The notes under the pieces: generated by a model | The model's input: only the letters and a program-made list of their open reading frames with translations | Database searches by the model: none | What the model was told of the DNA's origin: nothing | Translations under genes and position numbers: made by a program | NCBI RefSeq assembly: GCF_900107135.1 | Contig: NZ_FNOV01000003.1 | Location: 1 to 64,000, forward strand | DNA: 64,000 nucleotides | Source: Hymenobacter psychrophilus | GTDB lineage: Bacteria > Bacteroidota > Bacteroidia > Cytophagales > Hymenobacteraceae | Reading direction: 5' to 3' | In this document: positions 1 to 9,151 of the stretch, one piece after another | How the letters are laid out: each line of letters begins with the position of its first letter | Position numbering within the stretch: the stretch's first letter is position 1

Positions 1-275
1 ACCAGCACCCAAGCATAATCCGGCTCCTGCACCGCCTGGAACAGGCCCTCCCAGACCCCAGCCAGCGCCCAGCGGCGAAAGCGTCGGGCTACCGTGTTCC
101 AAGGGCCAAACCGTTCGGGCAGGTCGCGCCAGGCGCAGCCCGTGCGCACCCGGTAGACCACGGCGTTGACAAAATGGCGGTTGTTGCGGCCTGTGCCGCC
201 TGCCGTACCGGCCTGCCCAAGTGTGTGCGGCTGAATCAGTTCCCATTCACGCTCAGTAAGTTCGTGGCGTCGCAT
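1..275 (-). CDS. IS5-like transposase, N-terminal part, cut by window edge
   Basis: The reverse strand reads from an ATG at 273-275 into a protein starting MRRHELTEREWELIQPH, followed by GRNNRHFVNAVVYRVRTG, CAWRDLPERFG and PWNTVARRFRRWA. This is the N-terminal DUF4096-type helix-turn-helix region of IS5-family (IS1031/IS427-like) transposases. These enzymes catalyse DDE-type cut-and-paste transposition; the catalytic acidic residues would lie beyond the left edge and cannot be checked. About 91 codons are visible and the frame is still open at position 1. The AT-rich 280-315 stretch just upstream probably contains the element's end, but the partner terminal repeat is outside the window. It lies next to an ordinary metabolic gene, so it may be a simple insertion between host genes. 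Confidence 0.8.
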   Translation of the reverse strand, partial: MRRHELTEREWELIQPHTLGQAGTAGGTGRNNRHFVNAVVYRVRTGCAWRDLPERFGPWNTVARRFRRWALAGVWEGLFQAVQEPDYAWVL

Positions 276-383
276 CCCGCAAATTTAAACATGACTGTCC
301 ACACACTCTAAATGATGAAGCGGTAGGGCGCCGAATGTGCTTATTGGTATCCGCCTACTGCTCGCGGCCACTGGCTCACGGCC

Positions 384-1517
384 TTACTTGGCGTCCAGGG
401 CCTGCTGCAAATCGGCCAGTAGCTCGGCGGCTGGCTCGATGCCCACGCTCAGGCGTACCAGCCCGGCCGTGATGCCCAGTTCCTGCCGCTGCTCCTCGGT
501 GAGGGCCCGGTGCGAGGTACCAGCCGGGTACGAAAGCGACGAATCGACGCCGGCCAGCGAAGGCGCGAACGGGAACCGTTGGCTGGCCCGCATGAAGCGG
601 CTCACGGCCTCCGTCGTGTCGTCGGCGAGCCGGAACGACACCATGCCGCCGAAGCTTCCCGCCCCCTGCACGGCGGCTAGCTGATGCTGCGGATGCCCCG
701 GCAGCCCCGGATAGAACACCTGTCCCACAGCTGGGTGGCGCACCAGTAGCTCGGCCACGGCTTGGGCGTTGCGGCAGTGCGCTTCCATGCGTAGGCGCAG
801 CGTTTTCAGGCCCCGTACGGCCAGCCAGCTTTCCATGGGGCTCAGCGTCAGCCCAAACAGCGTCCCGATTTGCCGGAGCCGGGCCGCGTCCTCGGGCGTG
901 CGGGCCACTACCGCGCCGGCCGTAACGTCGGAGTGGCCGGCCAGGTACTTGGTTACGCTGTGCATCACCAGATCGGCCCCGTGCTCGAAGGGGCGGGTAA
1001 GTACCGGCGTAGCGAAGGTGTTGTCTACCACCAGCTTCAGGCCCAGCGCGTGGGCAGCATTGGCGGCGGCGCGCAGGTCGATGACGCGCAGCAGCGGGTT
1101 GCTGATGGTTTCGCAGAGCAGCAGCCGGGTACGGGGCTGCGCATAGGCCGGCAGGTTGGTGGTCAGGTCGGCGAAGGGCACGTAGCTCACCGTAATGCCC
1201 AGCCGGCTCAGCTCCTGGCTCAGCAGCGCCGACGAGCCGCCGTAGATGTCGGCCGCGCACAGCACATGGTCGCCGGCCTCACAATAGGCCATAACGGCCG
1301 CAAAAATAGCTGCCATGCCCGAGCCGGTGGCCACCGCTCCTGCTCCGCCTTCCAGCTGCGTTACGGCCGCTGCCAGCTCGTCGGAGTTGGGGTTGCCGTT
1401 GCGCGAGTACAGGTAGCGGCTGCCCGGCTCCCCGAAATACAGCTCCAGCTCGTTGAGGTCCTCGAACTTGAAAACTGAGGTCTGGTAAATCGGGGTGATT
1501 TTGGGGTGGATTTTCAT
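384..1517 (-). CDS. Cys/Met metabolism PLP-dependent enzyme (cystathionine gamma-synthase/lyase type)
   Basis: The 377-residue length fits the trans-sulfuration family of fold-type I PLP enzymes. These make or cleave cystathionine or related sulfur amino acids in the cytosol. The N terminus has PIYQTSVFKFED, the substrate/PLP loop has YLYSRNGNPN (residues 36-44), the cofactor phosphate loop has ATGSGMAAI (63-71), and the Schiff-base lysine is K190 in HSVTKYLAGHSDV. VVDNTFATP (163-171) carries the ring-stacking Asp. The start is the ATG at 1515-1517, giving MKIHPKITPIYQTS, a normal start for the family. It is a single gene downstream of, but separated by a hairpin from, the atpD-atpC operon. 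Whether it is a gamma-synthase, gamma-lyase or beta-lyase cannot be decided from the motifs. Confidence 0.9.
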   Translation of the reverse strand: MKIHPKITPIYQTSVFKFEDLNELELYFGEPGSRYLYSRNGNPNSDELAAAVTQLEGGAGAVATGSGMAAIFAAVMAYCEAGDHVLCAADIYGGSSALLSQELSRLGITVSYVPFADLTTNLPAYAQPRTRLLLCETISNPLLRVIDLRAAANAAHALGLKLVVDNTFATPVLTRPFEHGADLVMHSVTKYLAGHSDVTAGAVVARTPEDAARLRQIGTLFGLTLSPMESWLAVRGLKTLRLRMEAHCRNAQAVAELLVRHPAVGQVFYPGLPGHPQHQLAAVQGAGSFGGMVSFRLADDTTEAVSRFMRASQRFPFAPSLAGVDSSLSYPAGTSHRALTEEQRQELGITAGLVRLSVGIEPAAELLADLQQALDAK

Positions 1518-1544
1518 AAACCGTTAATTCAGGCTGAAAAAGCA

Positions 1545-1576
1545 GAAAAGCCTTTCCTGCAAAGGAAAGGCTTTTC
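1545..1576 (-). terminator. Hairpin terminator after atpC
   Basis: Inverted repeat with arms GAAAAGCCTTTCC and GGAAAGGCTTTTC around a six-base loop, just past the atpC stop. On the minus strand it ends in a short T run, so it most likely terminates the atpD-atpC transcript before the PLP enzyme gene. Confidence 0.7.
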
Positions 1577-1597
1577 ACTAGAAGCTGAAACCGCAGG

Positions 1598-1837
1598 TTA
1601 CGCCGAAGCGCCCTCGGCCAGCACGATGACGTTGTTGCGCAGCACTTCCACTACGCCACCTTCCACGTGAAAGCGGCTGGCGCCACCGTTGAGCACGATT
1701 TCACCGGCTTTCAGCGCCGAAATGAGCGGGGCGTGGTCGTTGAGGACTTCGAAAAGGCCATCGGCTCCCGGAAACCGGGCCGACGTAACCTCGCCTTCAA
1801 ACACCTTGCGGTCGGGCGTGATGATTTCCAGATGCAT
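1598..1837 (-). CDS. atpC: ATP synthase F1 epsilon subunit, short form
   Basis: This 79-residue protein starts MHLEIITPDRKVFEGEV and contains GADGLFEVLNDHAPLISAL, the standard N-terminal beta-sandwich of F1 epsilon. It contacts gamma and the c-ring in the rotor of the membrane ATP synthase. The C-terminal two-helix inhibitory domain found in 130-140 residue epsilon subunits is absent; the protein ends soon after VLAEGASA. Short epsilon subunits are usual in Bacteroidetes, so this is not a truncation. It follows atpD on the same strand after a gap of about 90 bases filled by a palindromic repeat, and the two are probably one transcript. The remaining F0F1 genes are not in this window. Confidence 0.95.
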   Translation of the reverse strand: MHLEIITPDRKVFEGEVTSARFPGADGLFEVLNDHAPLISALKAGEIVLNGGASRFHVEGGVVEVLRNNVIVLAEGASA

Positions 1838-1848
1838 AGTTTCTGAAC

Positions 1849-1926
1849 GGTTAGCTGTTGGCTGTTAGCTGATGACCGGAGTCAGCAATGGGCAGCCAAC
1901 AGCTAGCAGCCATCAGCTAACAGCTC
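1849..1926. repeat. Palindromic repeat, AGCTGTTAGCT family, copy 1
   Basis: The gap between atpD and atpC is filled by an imperfect inverted repeat. The left arm has GTTAGCTGTTGGCTGTTAGC and the right arm has the complementary CAACAGCTAGCAGCCATCAG plus CTAACAGC. A second copy of the same motif lies at 49389-49460 between two efflux genes. Both copies sit inside operons, so in mRNA they would form a stem-loop between coding regions. Confidence 0.75.
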
Positions 1927-1930
1927 AAAA

Positions 1931-3442
<1,512 letters not shown>

Positions 3443-3477
3443 TTATAGATTGGGATTGGGTGCAACGATTCAGGCCG

Positions 3478-3509
3478 CAAAACTACGGCTTAATCGTGGC
3501 ATTGCCAAA
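3478..3509 (-). promoter_or_regulatory. Bacteroidetes-type promoter for atpD-atpC
   Basis: Read on the minus strand: TTTG (3506-3509), a 20-base spacer, then TAGTTTTG (3478-3485), matching the TTTG/TAnnTTTG consensus of the Bacteroidetes primary sigma factor. The predicted start of transcription is near 3471, about 35 bases before the atpD ATG. Confidence 0.65.
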
Positions 3510-3630
3510 GCCCACAGCTACGGGCTGCTGTCAACTTTTTTTTCAGGGTCTGAAACCCTGATTTTCAGCTCTGAAAGACCCTTCGATGCCTGTTGGCCCC
3601 CGGAATCAAGTAAAAATTTTTCGCCGGAAA

Positions 3631-3661
3631 TTTGCCTGTAATAAAAGCCACCGTACATTTG
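3631..3661 (+). promoter_or_regulatory. Bacteroidetes-type promoter for tRNA-Gln
   Basis: TTTG at 3631-3634, a 19-base spacer and TACATTTG at 3654-3661 match both halves of the TTTG/TAnnTTTG consensus. Transcription would start near 3668, some 37 bases before the tRNA 5' end. Confidence 0.7.
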
Positions 3662-3704
3662 CACAACCAAACGGCACCGCTCACCCGGAAAGCCGCCCGG
3701 AAAT

Positions 3705-3777
3705 TGTCCGATGGTGTAACTGGCAACACGCTTGATTTTGATTCAAGAAAGTCCAGGTTCGAGCCCTGGTCGGACAA
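3705..3777 (+). tRNA. trnQ: tRNA-Gln (anticodon UUG)
   Basis: The sequence folds into a full cloverleaf. The acceptor arm is TGTCCGA with TCGGACA, the anticodon stem is CTTGA with TCAAG, and the T arm is CCAGG-TTCGAGC-CCTGG. The seven-base anticodon loop TTTTGAT places TTG at positions 34-36, which reads CAA (and CAG by wobble) as glutamine. The discriminator base is A and CCA is not encoded. A consensus promoter lies upstream and a strong terminator hairpin begins 13 bases downstream, so it is a single-gene transcription unit. Confidence 0.93.
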
Positions 3778-3790
3778 CTGACGCAGCCAA

Positions 3791-3840
3791 CGCGAAAGGC
3801 GCTGATTCTTCCTCCCCCGGAAGAGTCGGCGCCTTTCGCG
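3791..3840 (+). terminator. Long hairpin terminator after tRNA-Gln
   Basis: Arms of 22 bases (CGCGAAAGGCGC plus TGATTCTTCC, and their complement with two G-U pairs) around a six-base C-rich loop, followed by CTTTAA. The position directly after the tRNA supports a terminator. Confidence 0.75.
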
Positions 3841-4024
3841 CTTTAATCGCAGCTGTTGCAGATGATTGGATACCGCAGATGCAGACGGCATCCTTGAACG
3901 AAGCAAGGCAACGTGGCACTTCATTTGATTTCTTCACGCCTCCCCGATTCTCCCCTCGCGCCGTACCGTCGGCCGGTGGGAGAATTTTTTATTTCCACCC
4001 CTTAACTTCTTAACACCTTTTCCC

Positions 4025-4954
4025 ATGGCCCAGCAAGTCAAGATTTTCGCCGGTAACGCCTCCCACGAGCTAGGCGAAAAAATTGCCGAAGCTTTCGGTC
4101 AGCCCCTCGGCGACCTGAGCATCCAGCGTTTTGCCGATACCGAACTGGGGCCCAGCTTCAATGAGAGCATCCGGGGCTGCGCCGTATTCCTGATCCAGAG
4201 CACCAACCCACCGGCCGAAAACCTGATGGAGCTCATGCTGATGGTGGACGCCGCCAAGCGCGCCTCGGCCGCCTCGGTAACCGTGGTAATGCCCTACTAC
4301 GGCTACGCCCGCCAAGACCGCAAAGACAAGCCCCGCGTGAGCATCGGGGCCAAAGTGGTGGCCGACTTCGTGCAGAGCGTGGGCACCGACCGCCTGATGA
4401 CCTGCGATTTGCACGCCGGCCAGATTCAGGGCTTCTTCGACATTCCCGTCGACCACCTCGATGGCGCGACCGTTCTGGCGCCCTACATCCAGTCGCTGGG
4501 CCTCGACAACCTGCTTTTTGCCTCGCCCGATGTCGGCGGCGTAGTGCGTACCCGAGGATTTGCCAAGAAGTTTGGGGCCGAAATCGTGGTCTGCGATAAA
4601 ATGCGCCTGCGGGCCAACGAAATTGCCTCCATGCAGGTCATCGGCGACGTGACGGGCATGAACGTGGTACTCGTCGACGACATCGTGGATACGGCCGGCA
4701 CGATCTGTAAGGCCGCCGAGCTGCTGATGGAGCGCGGTGCCAAGTCGGTGCGGGCCGTAATTACGCACGGCGTGCTTTCGGGCCCGGCCCACGAGCGGAT
4801 TCGCAACTCGATGCTGGAGGAGCTGGTGATTACCGATACGATTCCATTGCAGCAGGAAAACCCCAAAATTCGGGTCATCACGCTGGCTCCGCTTTTCGCC
4901 CAAGCCATCCGCAACGTGGTTACCCACGAATCCATCAGCTCGCTGTTTGTTTAG
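4025..4954 (+). CDS. prs: Ribose-phosphate pyrophosphokinase
   Basis: A 309-residue cytosolic enzyme that makes PRPP from ribose 5-phosphate and ATP, feeding purine, pyrimidine, NAD, histidine and tryptophan synthesis. The N terminus KIFAGNASHELGEKIAEAFG, the flexible-loop region YGYARQDRKDKPR, the metal/ribose-5-phosphate site DLHAGQIQGFFDIPVDHL and the PRPP loop VVLVDDIVDTAGT are all present and in order. The length is normal. The start is the ATG at 4025, 10 bases after an AT-rich leader with no strong ribosome binding site, as usual in this phylum. It is followed by rplY in the same direction, a common bacterial neighbourhood, but a 160-base gap with its own promoter signal separates them. 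Confidence 0.97.
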   Translation: MAQQVKIFAGNASHELGEKIAEAFGQPLGDLSIQRFADTELGPSFNESIRGCAVFLIQSTNPPAENLMELMLMVDAAKRASAASVTVVMPYYGYARQDRKDKPRVSIGAKVVADFVQSVGTDRLMTCDLHAGQIQGFFDIPVDHLDGATVLAPYIQSLGLDNLLFASPDVGGVVRTRGFAKKFGAEIVVCDKMRLRANEIASMQVIGDVTGMNVVLVDDIVDTAGTICKAAELLMERGAKSVRAVITHGVLSGPAHERIRNSMLEELVITDTIPLQQENPKIRVITLAPLFAQAIRNVVTHESISSLFV

Positions 4955-4985
4955 AGCTACTGGCAGGGAGTGGTGTAGTACAAGT

Positions 4986-5022
4986 AAAGACTTCGTTGCG
5001 CTCAGCATGACACAGTCTTTTT
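4986..5022. repeat. Partial copy of the GTCATGCTGAGC palindrome family
   Basis: CTTCGTTGCGCTCAGCATGAC matches the right arm of the complete palindrome at 20352-20466 with a shortened interior. Flanking AAAGAC and GTCTTTTT form a weak hairpin with a T tail, so this remnant may also serve as the prs terminator. Confidence 0.5.
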
Positions 5023-5035
5023 CACTCACTTCACT

Positions 5036-5061
5036 ATTGCCAAACAATACGCTTATCTTTG
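5036..5061 (+). promoter_or_regulatory. Probable promoter for rplY
   Basis: TTG at 5036-5038 and a perfect TATCTTTG at 5054-5061. The spacer of 15 bases is shorter than usual, so only the -7 element is convincing. Transcription would begin near 5068, about 46 bases before the rplY ATG. Confidence 0.5.
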
Positions 5062-5113
5062 CGGCCCGTTTGCCTGCTGTGGGTGAGCGGATTTTCCTCC
5101 AAAGCACACTTTT

Positions 5114-5686
5114 ATGAAAAGCCTCGAGATTGTAGGGTTTAAAAGAGCGAATCTCGGTAAGAAGGACGCCAAAGCGGTCCGCCTCGATTCGTACGTACCA
5201 TGCGTACTGTACGGCGGCACCGAGCAGGTTCACTTCTCCGTACCAGCCATCCTGTTCCGCGAATTGCTGTACACCCCCGAGGTGCACATCGTTGACCTCA
5301 ACATTGAGGGCACCATGTACCGCGCCATCGTGCAGGATTCGCAGTTCCACCCCGTGAACGAAATGCTGTTGCACGTTGATTTCCTGGAGCTGCAGGAAGG
5401 CAAAGAAGTGAAAATGGAGGTTCCCGTGAAGTACGTAGGCGTATCGCCGGGCGTACTGGCCGGTGGCAAGCTGGTAAGCAAGCTCCGCAAAATCAAAGTG
5501 AAGGCTACCCCCGAAAACCTGCCCGACTACGTGGAGGTTGATATTTCGGAGCTGGCACTGGGCAAGTCGATCAAAGTAGACAAGGTGGAGGCAAAGGGCT
5601 ACACTATCCTCAGCAGCCCCCAGGCCCCGATTGCTACCGTGGCCATCCCACGTGCACTCAAAGGCCAGCTGGCCGCCGAGAAGTAA
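5114..5686 (+). CDS. rplY: 50S ribosomal protein L25/general stress protein Ctc
   Basis: A 190-residue protein of the long L25 (CTC/TL5) type, which binds 5S rRNA in the large ribosomal subunit. MKSLEIVGFKRANLGKKDAK, VPCVLYGGTEQVHFSVPA and FHPVNEMLLHVDFLEL belong to the N-terminal 5S-binding beta-barrel. KVEVPVKYVGVSPGV-like sequence and the IKVKATPENLPDYVEVDIS segment form the C-terminal TL5 domain. It sits between prs and pth, the classical prs-ctc-pth order, which supports all three calls. Confidence 0.96.
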   Translation: MKSLEIVGFKRANLGKKDAKAVRLDSYVPCVLYGGTEQVHFSVPAILFRELLYTPEVHIVDLNIEGTMYRAIVQDSQFHPVNEMLLHVDFLELQEGKEVKMEVPVKYVGVSPGVLAGGKLVSKLRKIKVKATPENLPDYVEVDISELALGKSIKVDKVEAKGYTILSSPQAPIATVAIPRALKGQLAAEK

Positions 5687-5768
5687 GAACCAAGGAATTA
5701 GCCCGGATTCTAGCAGTTTGCACGAATTACCGTAAACGATTTGCTGAGACTGGGCTATTCCGACCCAA

Positions 5769-5806
5769 GCAAAAGAGCCGCCCCAGTAACGGGGTGGCTC
5801 TTTTGC
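5769..5806. terminator. Bidirectional-looking hairpin after rplY
   Basis: GCAAAAGAGCCGCCCC and GGGGTGGCTCTTTTGC form a 16-base stem with a six-base loop followed by TTTTC, about 80 bases past the rplY stop. Confidence 0.75.
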
Positions 5807-5858
5807 TTTTCGGCTACGAGGCTTTGCGCAACTGCGCCTACTTTTGCACCGGGGGCTT

Positions 5859-5930
5859 ACCACGGATTCCCCGGCTGCAGTCAACTACGAAATCCGTGCA
5901 ATCCGTTAAAATCCGAGCTAATCCGTGGTC
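5859..5930. repeat. AATCCGTG repeat overlapping the pth start
   Basis: An inverted repeat ACCACGGATT (5859-5868) and AATCCGTGGT (5920-5929) encloses further direct copies of AATCCG (AAATCCGTGC, AATCCGTTAA, AAATCCGAGC). The right arm contains the GTG start codon of pth at 5925-5927. Confidence 0.55.
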
Positions 5931-6497
5931 TTTTTGATTTTATGCCTGGGCAACATCGGGCCCGAATATGCCGATACCCGGCACAACGTGGGGTTCATGG
6001 TGGCCGACTTCCTGGCCCGCAAGCACGAGGCCGCGCCCTGGCAGCTGGGCCGCCATGCCTTCACCACCGAGTTCAAGCACAAGGGCCGCCGGTTCGTGCT
6101 CGTGAAGCCAACTACCTACATGAACCTGAGTGGCAAAGCCGCTGCCCATTGGCTCAGCGCCCTCAAAATCGAAAAGGCGCAGTTGCTGGTCGTGACCGAC
6201 GACCTGGCCCTGCCCTTCGGCAAGCTGCGCCTGAAAGCCAAGGGCTCGGCCGGCGGCCAGAACGGCCTTAAGCACATCCAGGAAACGCTGGGTACCGACG
6301 AGTACGCCCGCCTCCGCTTCGGTATCGACGCCAGCTTCGGCAAGGGCCGGCAGGTGGATTACGTACTCAGCCCGTTCTCAGAGGACGAGAAAATCGACCT
6401 CGATGGCCGCCTCGAAAAAGCCGGCGAGGCAGTGCTGGCTTTCGGGATGCAGGGCGTGGAGCGGGCCATGAACGTGGTGAATGTGAAGGATGTGTAA
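5925..6497 (+). CDS. pth: Peptidyl-tRNA hydrolase
   Basis: A 190-residue cytosolic enzyme that releases peptides from peptidyl-tRNA that drops off ribosomes. The sequence MVFLILCLGNIGPEYADTRH is collinear with bacterial Pth: Asn10 in the LGN motif and catalytic His20 in TRHNVGF. Further on are the KPTTYMNLSGKA segment, LVVTDDLALPFGKLRLK and the GSAGGQNGLKHI motif. The GTG at 5925 is chosen because it puts LGN and His20 at their usual positions and no ATG lies nearer. This start codon falls within a repeated AATCCGTG element, which is unusual. It follows rplY on the same strand. Confidence 0.95.
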   Translation: MVFLILCLGNIGPEYADTRHNVGFMVADFLARKHEAAPWQLGRHAFTTEFKHKGRRFVLVKPTTYMNLSGKAAAHWLSALKIEKAQLLVVTDDLALPFGKLRLKAKGSAGGQNGLKHIQETLGTDEYARLRFGIDASFGKGRQVDYVLSPFSEDEKIDLDGRLEKAGEAVLAFGMQGVERAMNVVNVKDV

Positions 6498-6505
6498 TAT
6501 TTCAT

Positions 6506-6805
6506 ATGAAGCAGTCTAACGCAAAAATTACCACTGACGAGTTGAAGTCTCTACTTCAAAGAGCCACCGCTTATTTGGAAGGCATTGGTGAAGGGACTTT
6601 TGATTTGGAAACCGACTACTATGCCATTATTCCAACAGATGATTGGGAAAAGCTTGAGCAACCACAAGTAGTTATCGGGTCCTTGTTTGATGATGTAGCA
6701 GAACTAAAAAGAGCGGCTAAAAATGAAGTACCATTCACATCTGTTGACTTGGACCGTCTAGCCTCCTTGCTTCGGGCAATAAGTCAGCATATAACTCCCC
6801 TATAG
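6506..6805 (+). CDS. Small hypothetical protein
   Basis: A 99-residue acidic protein (MKQSNAKITTDELKSLLQR, then TDYYAIIPTDDWEKLEQP, and VDLDRLASLLRAISQHI near the end). It has no signal peptide or membrane segment. It begins eight bases after the pth stop, so it may be co-transcribed with pth. Its bases are clearly richer in A and T than the flanking genes, suggesting recent arrival. The layout (an aromatic-rich centre around YYAIIPTDDW and a C-terminal helix with DRLASLLRAIS) looks like a small family met next to host genes in other bacteria, but I cannot name it. It ends just before a perfect palindrome that probably terminates it. Confidence 0.75.
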   Translation: MKQSNAKITTDELKSLLQRATAYLEGIGEGTFDLETDYYAIIPTDDWEKLEQPQVVIGSLFDDVAELKRAAKNEVPFTSVDLDRLASLLRAISQHITPL

Positions 6806-6819
6806 CTGCTCGTATATTG

Positions 6820-6877
6820 ACTGGTAAAAGCAAAGCGCCCCACCATATATATGGTGGGGCGCTTTGCTTTTACCAGT
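6820..6877. terminator. Perfect 58-base palindrome, shared terminator
   Basis: The sequence from ACTGGTAAAAGCAAAGCGCC to its exact complement is a perfect palindrome centred on ATATAT, with no unpaired loop beyond the centre. It lies between two convergent genes (the small protein ending at 6805 and metG ending at 6891) and has T or A runs on both sides, fitting a bidirectional terminator. Confidence 0.8.
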
Positions 6878-6890
6878 TTTGACTTTCAGC

Positions 6891-8939
6891 CTACGCTACG
6901 CCTGAACCCGGCCGCACGGCGCTGCTGGGCTGCATCAACGACAGCACGCCGTCGGCATTTTCGGCCATTAGCAGCATGCCCTGGCTCTGGATGCCCTTGA
7001 TTTCGCGGGGGGCCAGGTTGAGCAACACCTGCACCTGCTGGCCCACTAGGGCTTCGGGCAGGAAGTGCTCGGCAATACCGCTGACGATGGTGCGGGGCTC
7101 GTCGAAACCAAGGTCGACGCTTAGTTTGAGCAGCTTTTTAGTTTTGGCAACCTTCTCGGCGGCCACGATGGTGCCGATGCGCAGGTCCATGGTCTGGAAC
7201 TGTTCGAAGCTGATGTCCTCCTTGGCGGGGGCCGAAACGGCAGCGGCTACCTCGTTGGCTTTCTTGGTGTCGAGCAGCTTCTGCACCTGGGTTTCCACGG
7301 TAGCATCTTCGATTTTGGTGAACAGCAGGGCCGCTTCGGCCAGCTGGTGGCCGGCGGGTAGTGCGGTCGGCCGGCCGGCTTCGGGCCAGGGGCCTTTTTC
7401 GGTGTTGAGCATACGGCCCAGGCGGGCGGCGGCTTCGGGCAGGAAGGGCTCGAGCAGCGTGACCAGGGCAGCCGTTAGTTGCAGGGCCACGTGCAGGACG
7501 GTGCCGGTGCGGGCCTCGTCGGTTTTGATGAGCTTCCAGGGCTCCTGGTCAGCCAGGTACTTGTTGCCCAGGCGCGAGAGGTTCATCAGCTCGTTCAGCG
7601 CATCGCGGAAGCGGTAGTTGTCAATCAGCTCCCCAATGCGGGCCGGAAACTCACCGAGCTGGCGCAACACGTCCTCATCTTCGGGGGTGAAACCGGCACT
7701 GGCGGGTACCTGGCCACCGAAAAACTTGTGGGTAAGCACCACGGCCCGGTTCACGAAGTTGCCCAGGTTGGCTACCAGCTCGTTGTTGTTGCGGGCCTGG
7801 AAGTCTTTCCAGGTGAAGTCGTTGTCCTTGGTTTCGGGGGCGTTGGCGCAGAGCACGTAGCGCAGCACGTCGGCCTGGCCAGGGAAATCCTGCAGGTACT
7901 CGTGCAGCCATACGGCCCAGTTGCGGCTCGTGCTGATTTTGTCGCCCTCCAGGTTCAGGAACTCGTTGGCGGGCACGTTGGTGGGCAGGATGAACTCGCC
8001 GTGGGCCTTGAGCATCGCCGGGAAGATGATGCAATGGAACACGATGTTGTCTTTGCCGATGAAGTGCACGAGCTGGGTACCGGCGTCTTTCCAGTAGGGC
8101 TCCCAGGCCCCATCGGGCAGCAGTTCCTTGGTAGCCGAAATGTAGCCGATGGGCGCATCGAACCACACATACAGCACTTTGCCCTCGCCGCCGGGCACCG
8201 GCACGGGCACGCCCCAGTCGAGGTCGCGCGTCACGGCGCGGGGCAGCAGGCCCTGGTCGATCCACGATTTGCACTGGCCGTACACGTTGGCTTTCCAGTC
8301 CTGCTTGTGGCCTTCCACAATCCAGGCGCGCAGCCAGGGCTCGTACTGGTCGAGGGGCAGATACCAGTGCTTGGTTTCGCGCAGCACGGGCTGGTTGCCC
8401 GAGAGCATGGAGCGCGGGTTGATGAGTTCTGTCGGGCTCAGCGACGTACCACACTTCTCGCACTGGTCGCCGTAGGCGTTGTCGTTTCCGCAGTTCGGGC
8501 AGGTGCCCACAATGTAGCGGTCGGCCAGAAACTGGTCGGCCTTTTCATCATAGTACTGCTCCGACACCTGCTCGATGAACTTGCCTTCCTTGTACAGCTT
8601 GAGGAAAAAGGCACTGGCCGTTTCGGCGTGGGTTTTCGAGGACGTGCGCGAGTAAATATCGAACGACACGCCGAAGTCGCGGAACGAGTCGCCGATGAGC
8701 GCGTGGTACTTATCGACGACCTGCTGGGGCGTGACGCCCTCCTTCTGGGCCCGGATGGTGATGGGCACGCCGTGCTCATCGGAGCCGCAGATGAATTTCA
8801 CGTCGCGGCCCTGGGCGCGCAGGTAGCGCGTGTAAATGTCGGCGGGCAGGTACACGCCGGCCAGGTGGCCGATGTGTACGGGGCCGTTGGCGTAGGGCAG
8901 GGCCGCCGTAACGGTGTAGCGTTGGGGTAGAGCGGACAT
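6891..8939 (-). CDS. metG: Methionyl-tRNA synthetase
   Basis: A 682-residue class I synthetase that charges tRNA-Met. The frame is open upstream to 8993, but the ATG at 8937-8939 gives [19 protein letters not shown], the usual start. The HIGH motif is in [10 protein letters not shown], the zinc knuckle has [18 protein letters not shown], and the KMSKS-loop equivalent is [10 protein letters not shown], with its Lys at residue 334. The C-terminal 110 residues ([20 protein letters not shown] to LLMAENADG) form a Trbp111/EMAP-type tRNA-binding domain used for dimerisation. In many Bacteroidetes the loop reads KMSTS; here the Met is replaced by Ile. It is divergent from the histone-like gene and convergent with the small gene at 6506. 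Confidence 0.97.
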   Translation of the reverse strand: MSALPQRYTVTAALPYANGPVHIGHLAGVYLPADIYTRYLRAQGRDVKFICGSDEHGVPITIRAQKEGVTPQQVVDKYHALIGDSFRDFGVSFDIYSRTSSKTHAETASAFFLKLYKEGKFIEQVSEQYYDEKADQFLADRYIVGTCPNCGNDNAYGDQCEKCGTSLSPTELINPRSMLSGNQPVLRETKHWYLPLDQYEPWLRAWIVEGHKQDWKANVYGQCKSWIDQGLLPRAVTRDLDWGVPVPVPGGEGKVLYVWFDAPIGYISATKELLPDGAWEPYWKDAGTQLVHFIGKDNIVFHCIIFPAMLKAHGEFILPTNVPANEFLNLEGDKISTSRNWAVWLHEYLQDFPGQADVLRYVLCANAPETKDNDFTWKDFQARNNNELVANLGNFVNRAVVLTHKFFGGQVPASAGFTPEDEDVLRQLGEFPARIGELIDNYRFRDALNELMNLSRLGNKYLADQEPWKLIKTDEARTGTVLHVALQLTAALVTLLEPFLPEAAARLGRMLNTEKGPWPEAGRPTALPAGHQLAEAALLFTKIEDATVETQVQKLLDTKKANEVAAAVSAPAKEDISFEQFQTMDLRIGTIVAAEKVAKTKKLLKLSVDLGFDEPRTIVSGIAEHFLPEALVGQQVQVLLNLAPREIKGIQSQGMLLMAENADGVLSLMQPSSAVRPGSGVA

Positions 8940-9151
8940 ATTCGGAGGCAAGAAATCAGCTGAAAAAACGACCGGCTGGCCGCGGGAGTGCAAAGGAACG
9001 AGTAAAACCAGGAACCGCGCAGACTAGCTACCCAAGGGCGGGTGCAGGTCGCCAGATTTTTGCAACCATAATTGCAACGCCCTAAACTGTCGAGGCAGCG
9101 GGCCGTATCTATGCTTACTCCTTTCTTTTTCAACATTTTCCGATTCCCGCC

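Noticed and set aside
4070..5884. 604-codon open frame on the minus strand across prs and rplY
   Set aside because: It is complementary to two well-supported genes, has no family motif and is rich in His/Gln/Val, as expected from the reverse strand of G+C-rich codons.
7479..8930. 483-codon open frame on the plus strand across metG
   Set aside because: Shadow of methionyl-tRNA synthetase on the other strand, with low-complexity Val/Gly/Ala/Gln content.
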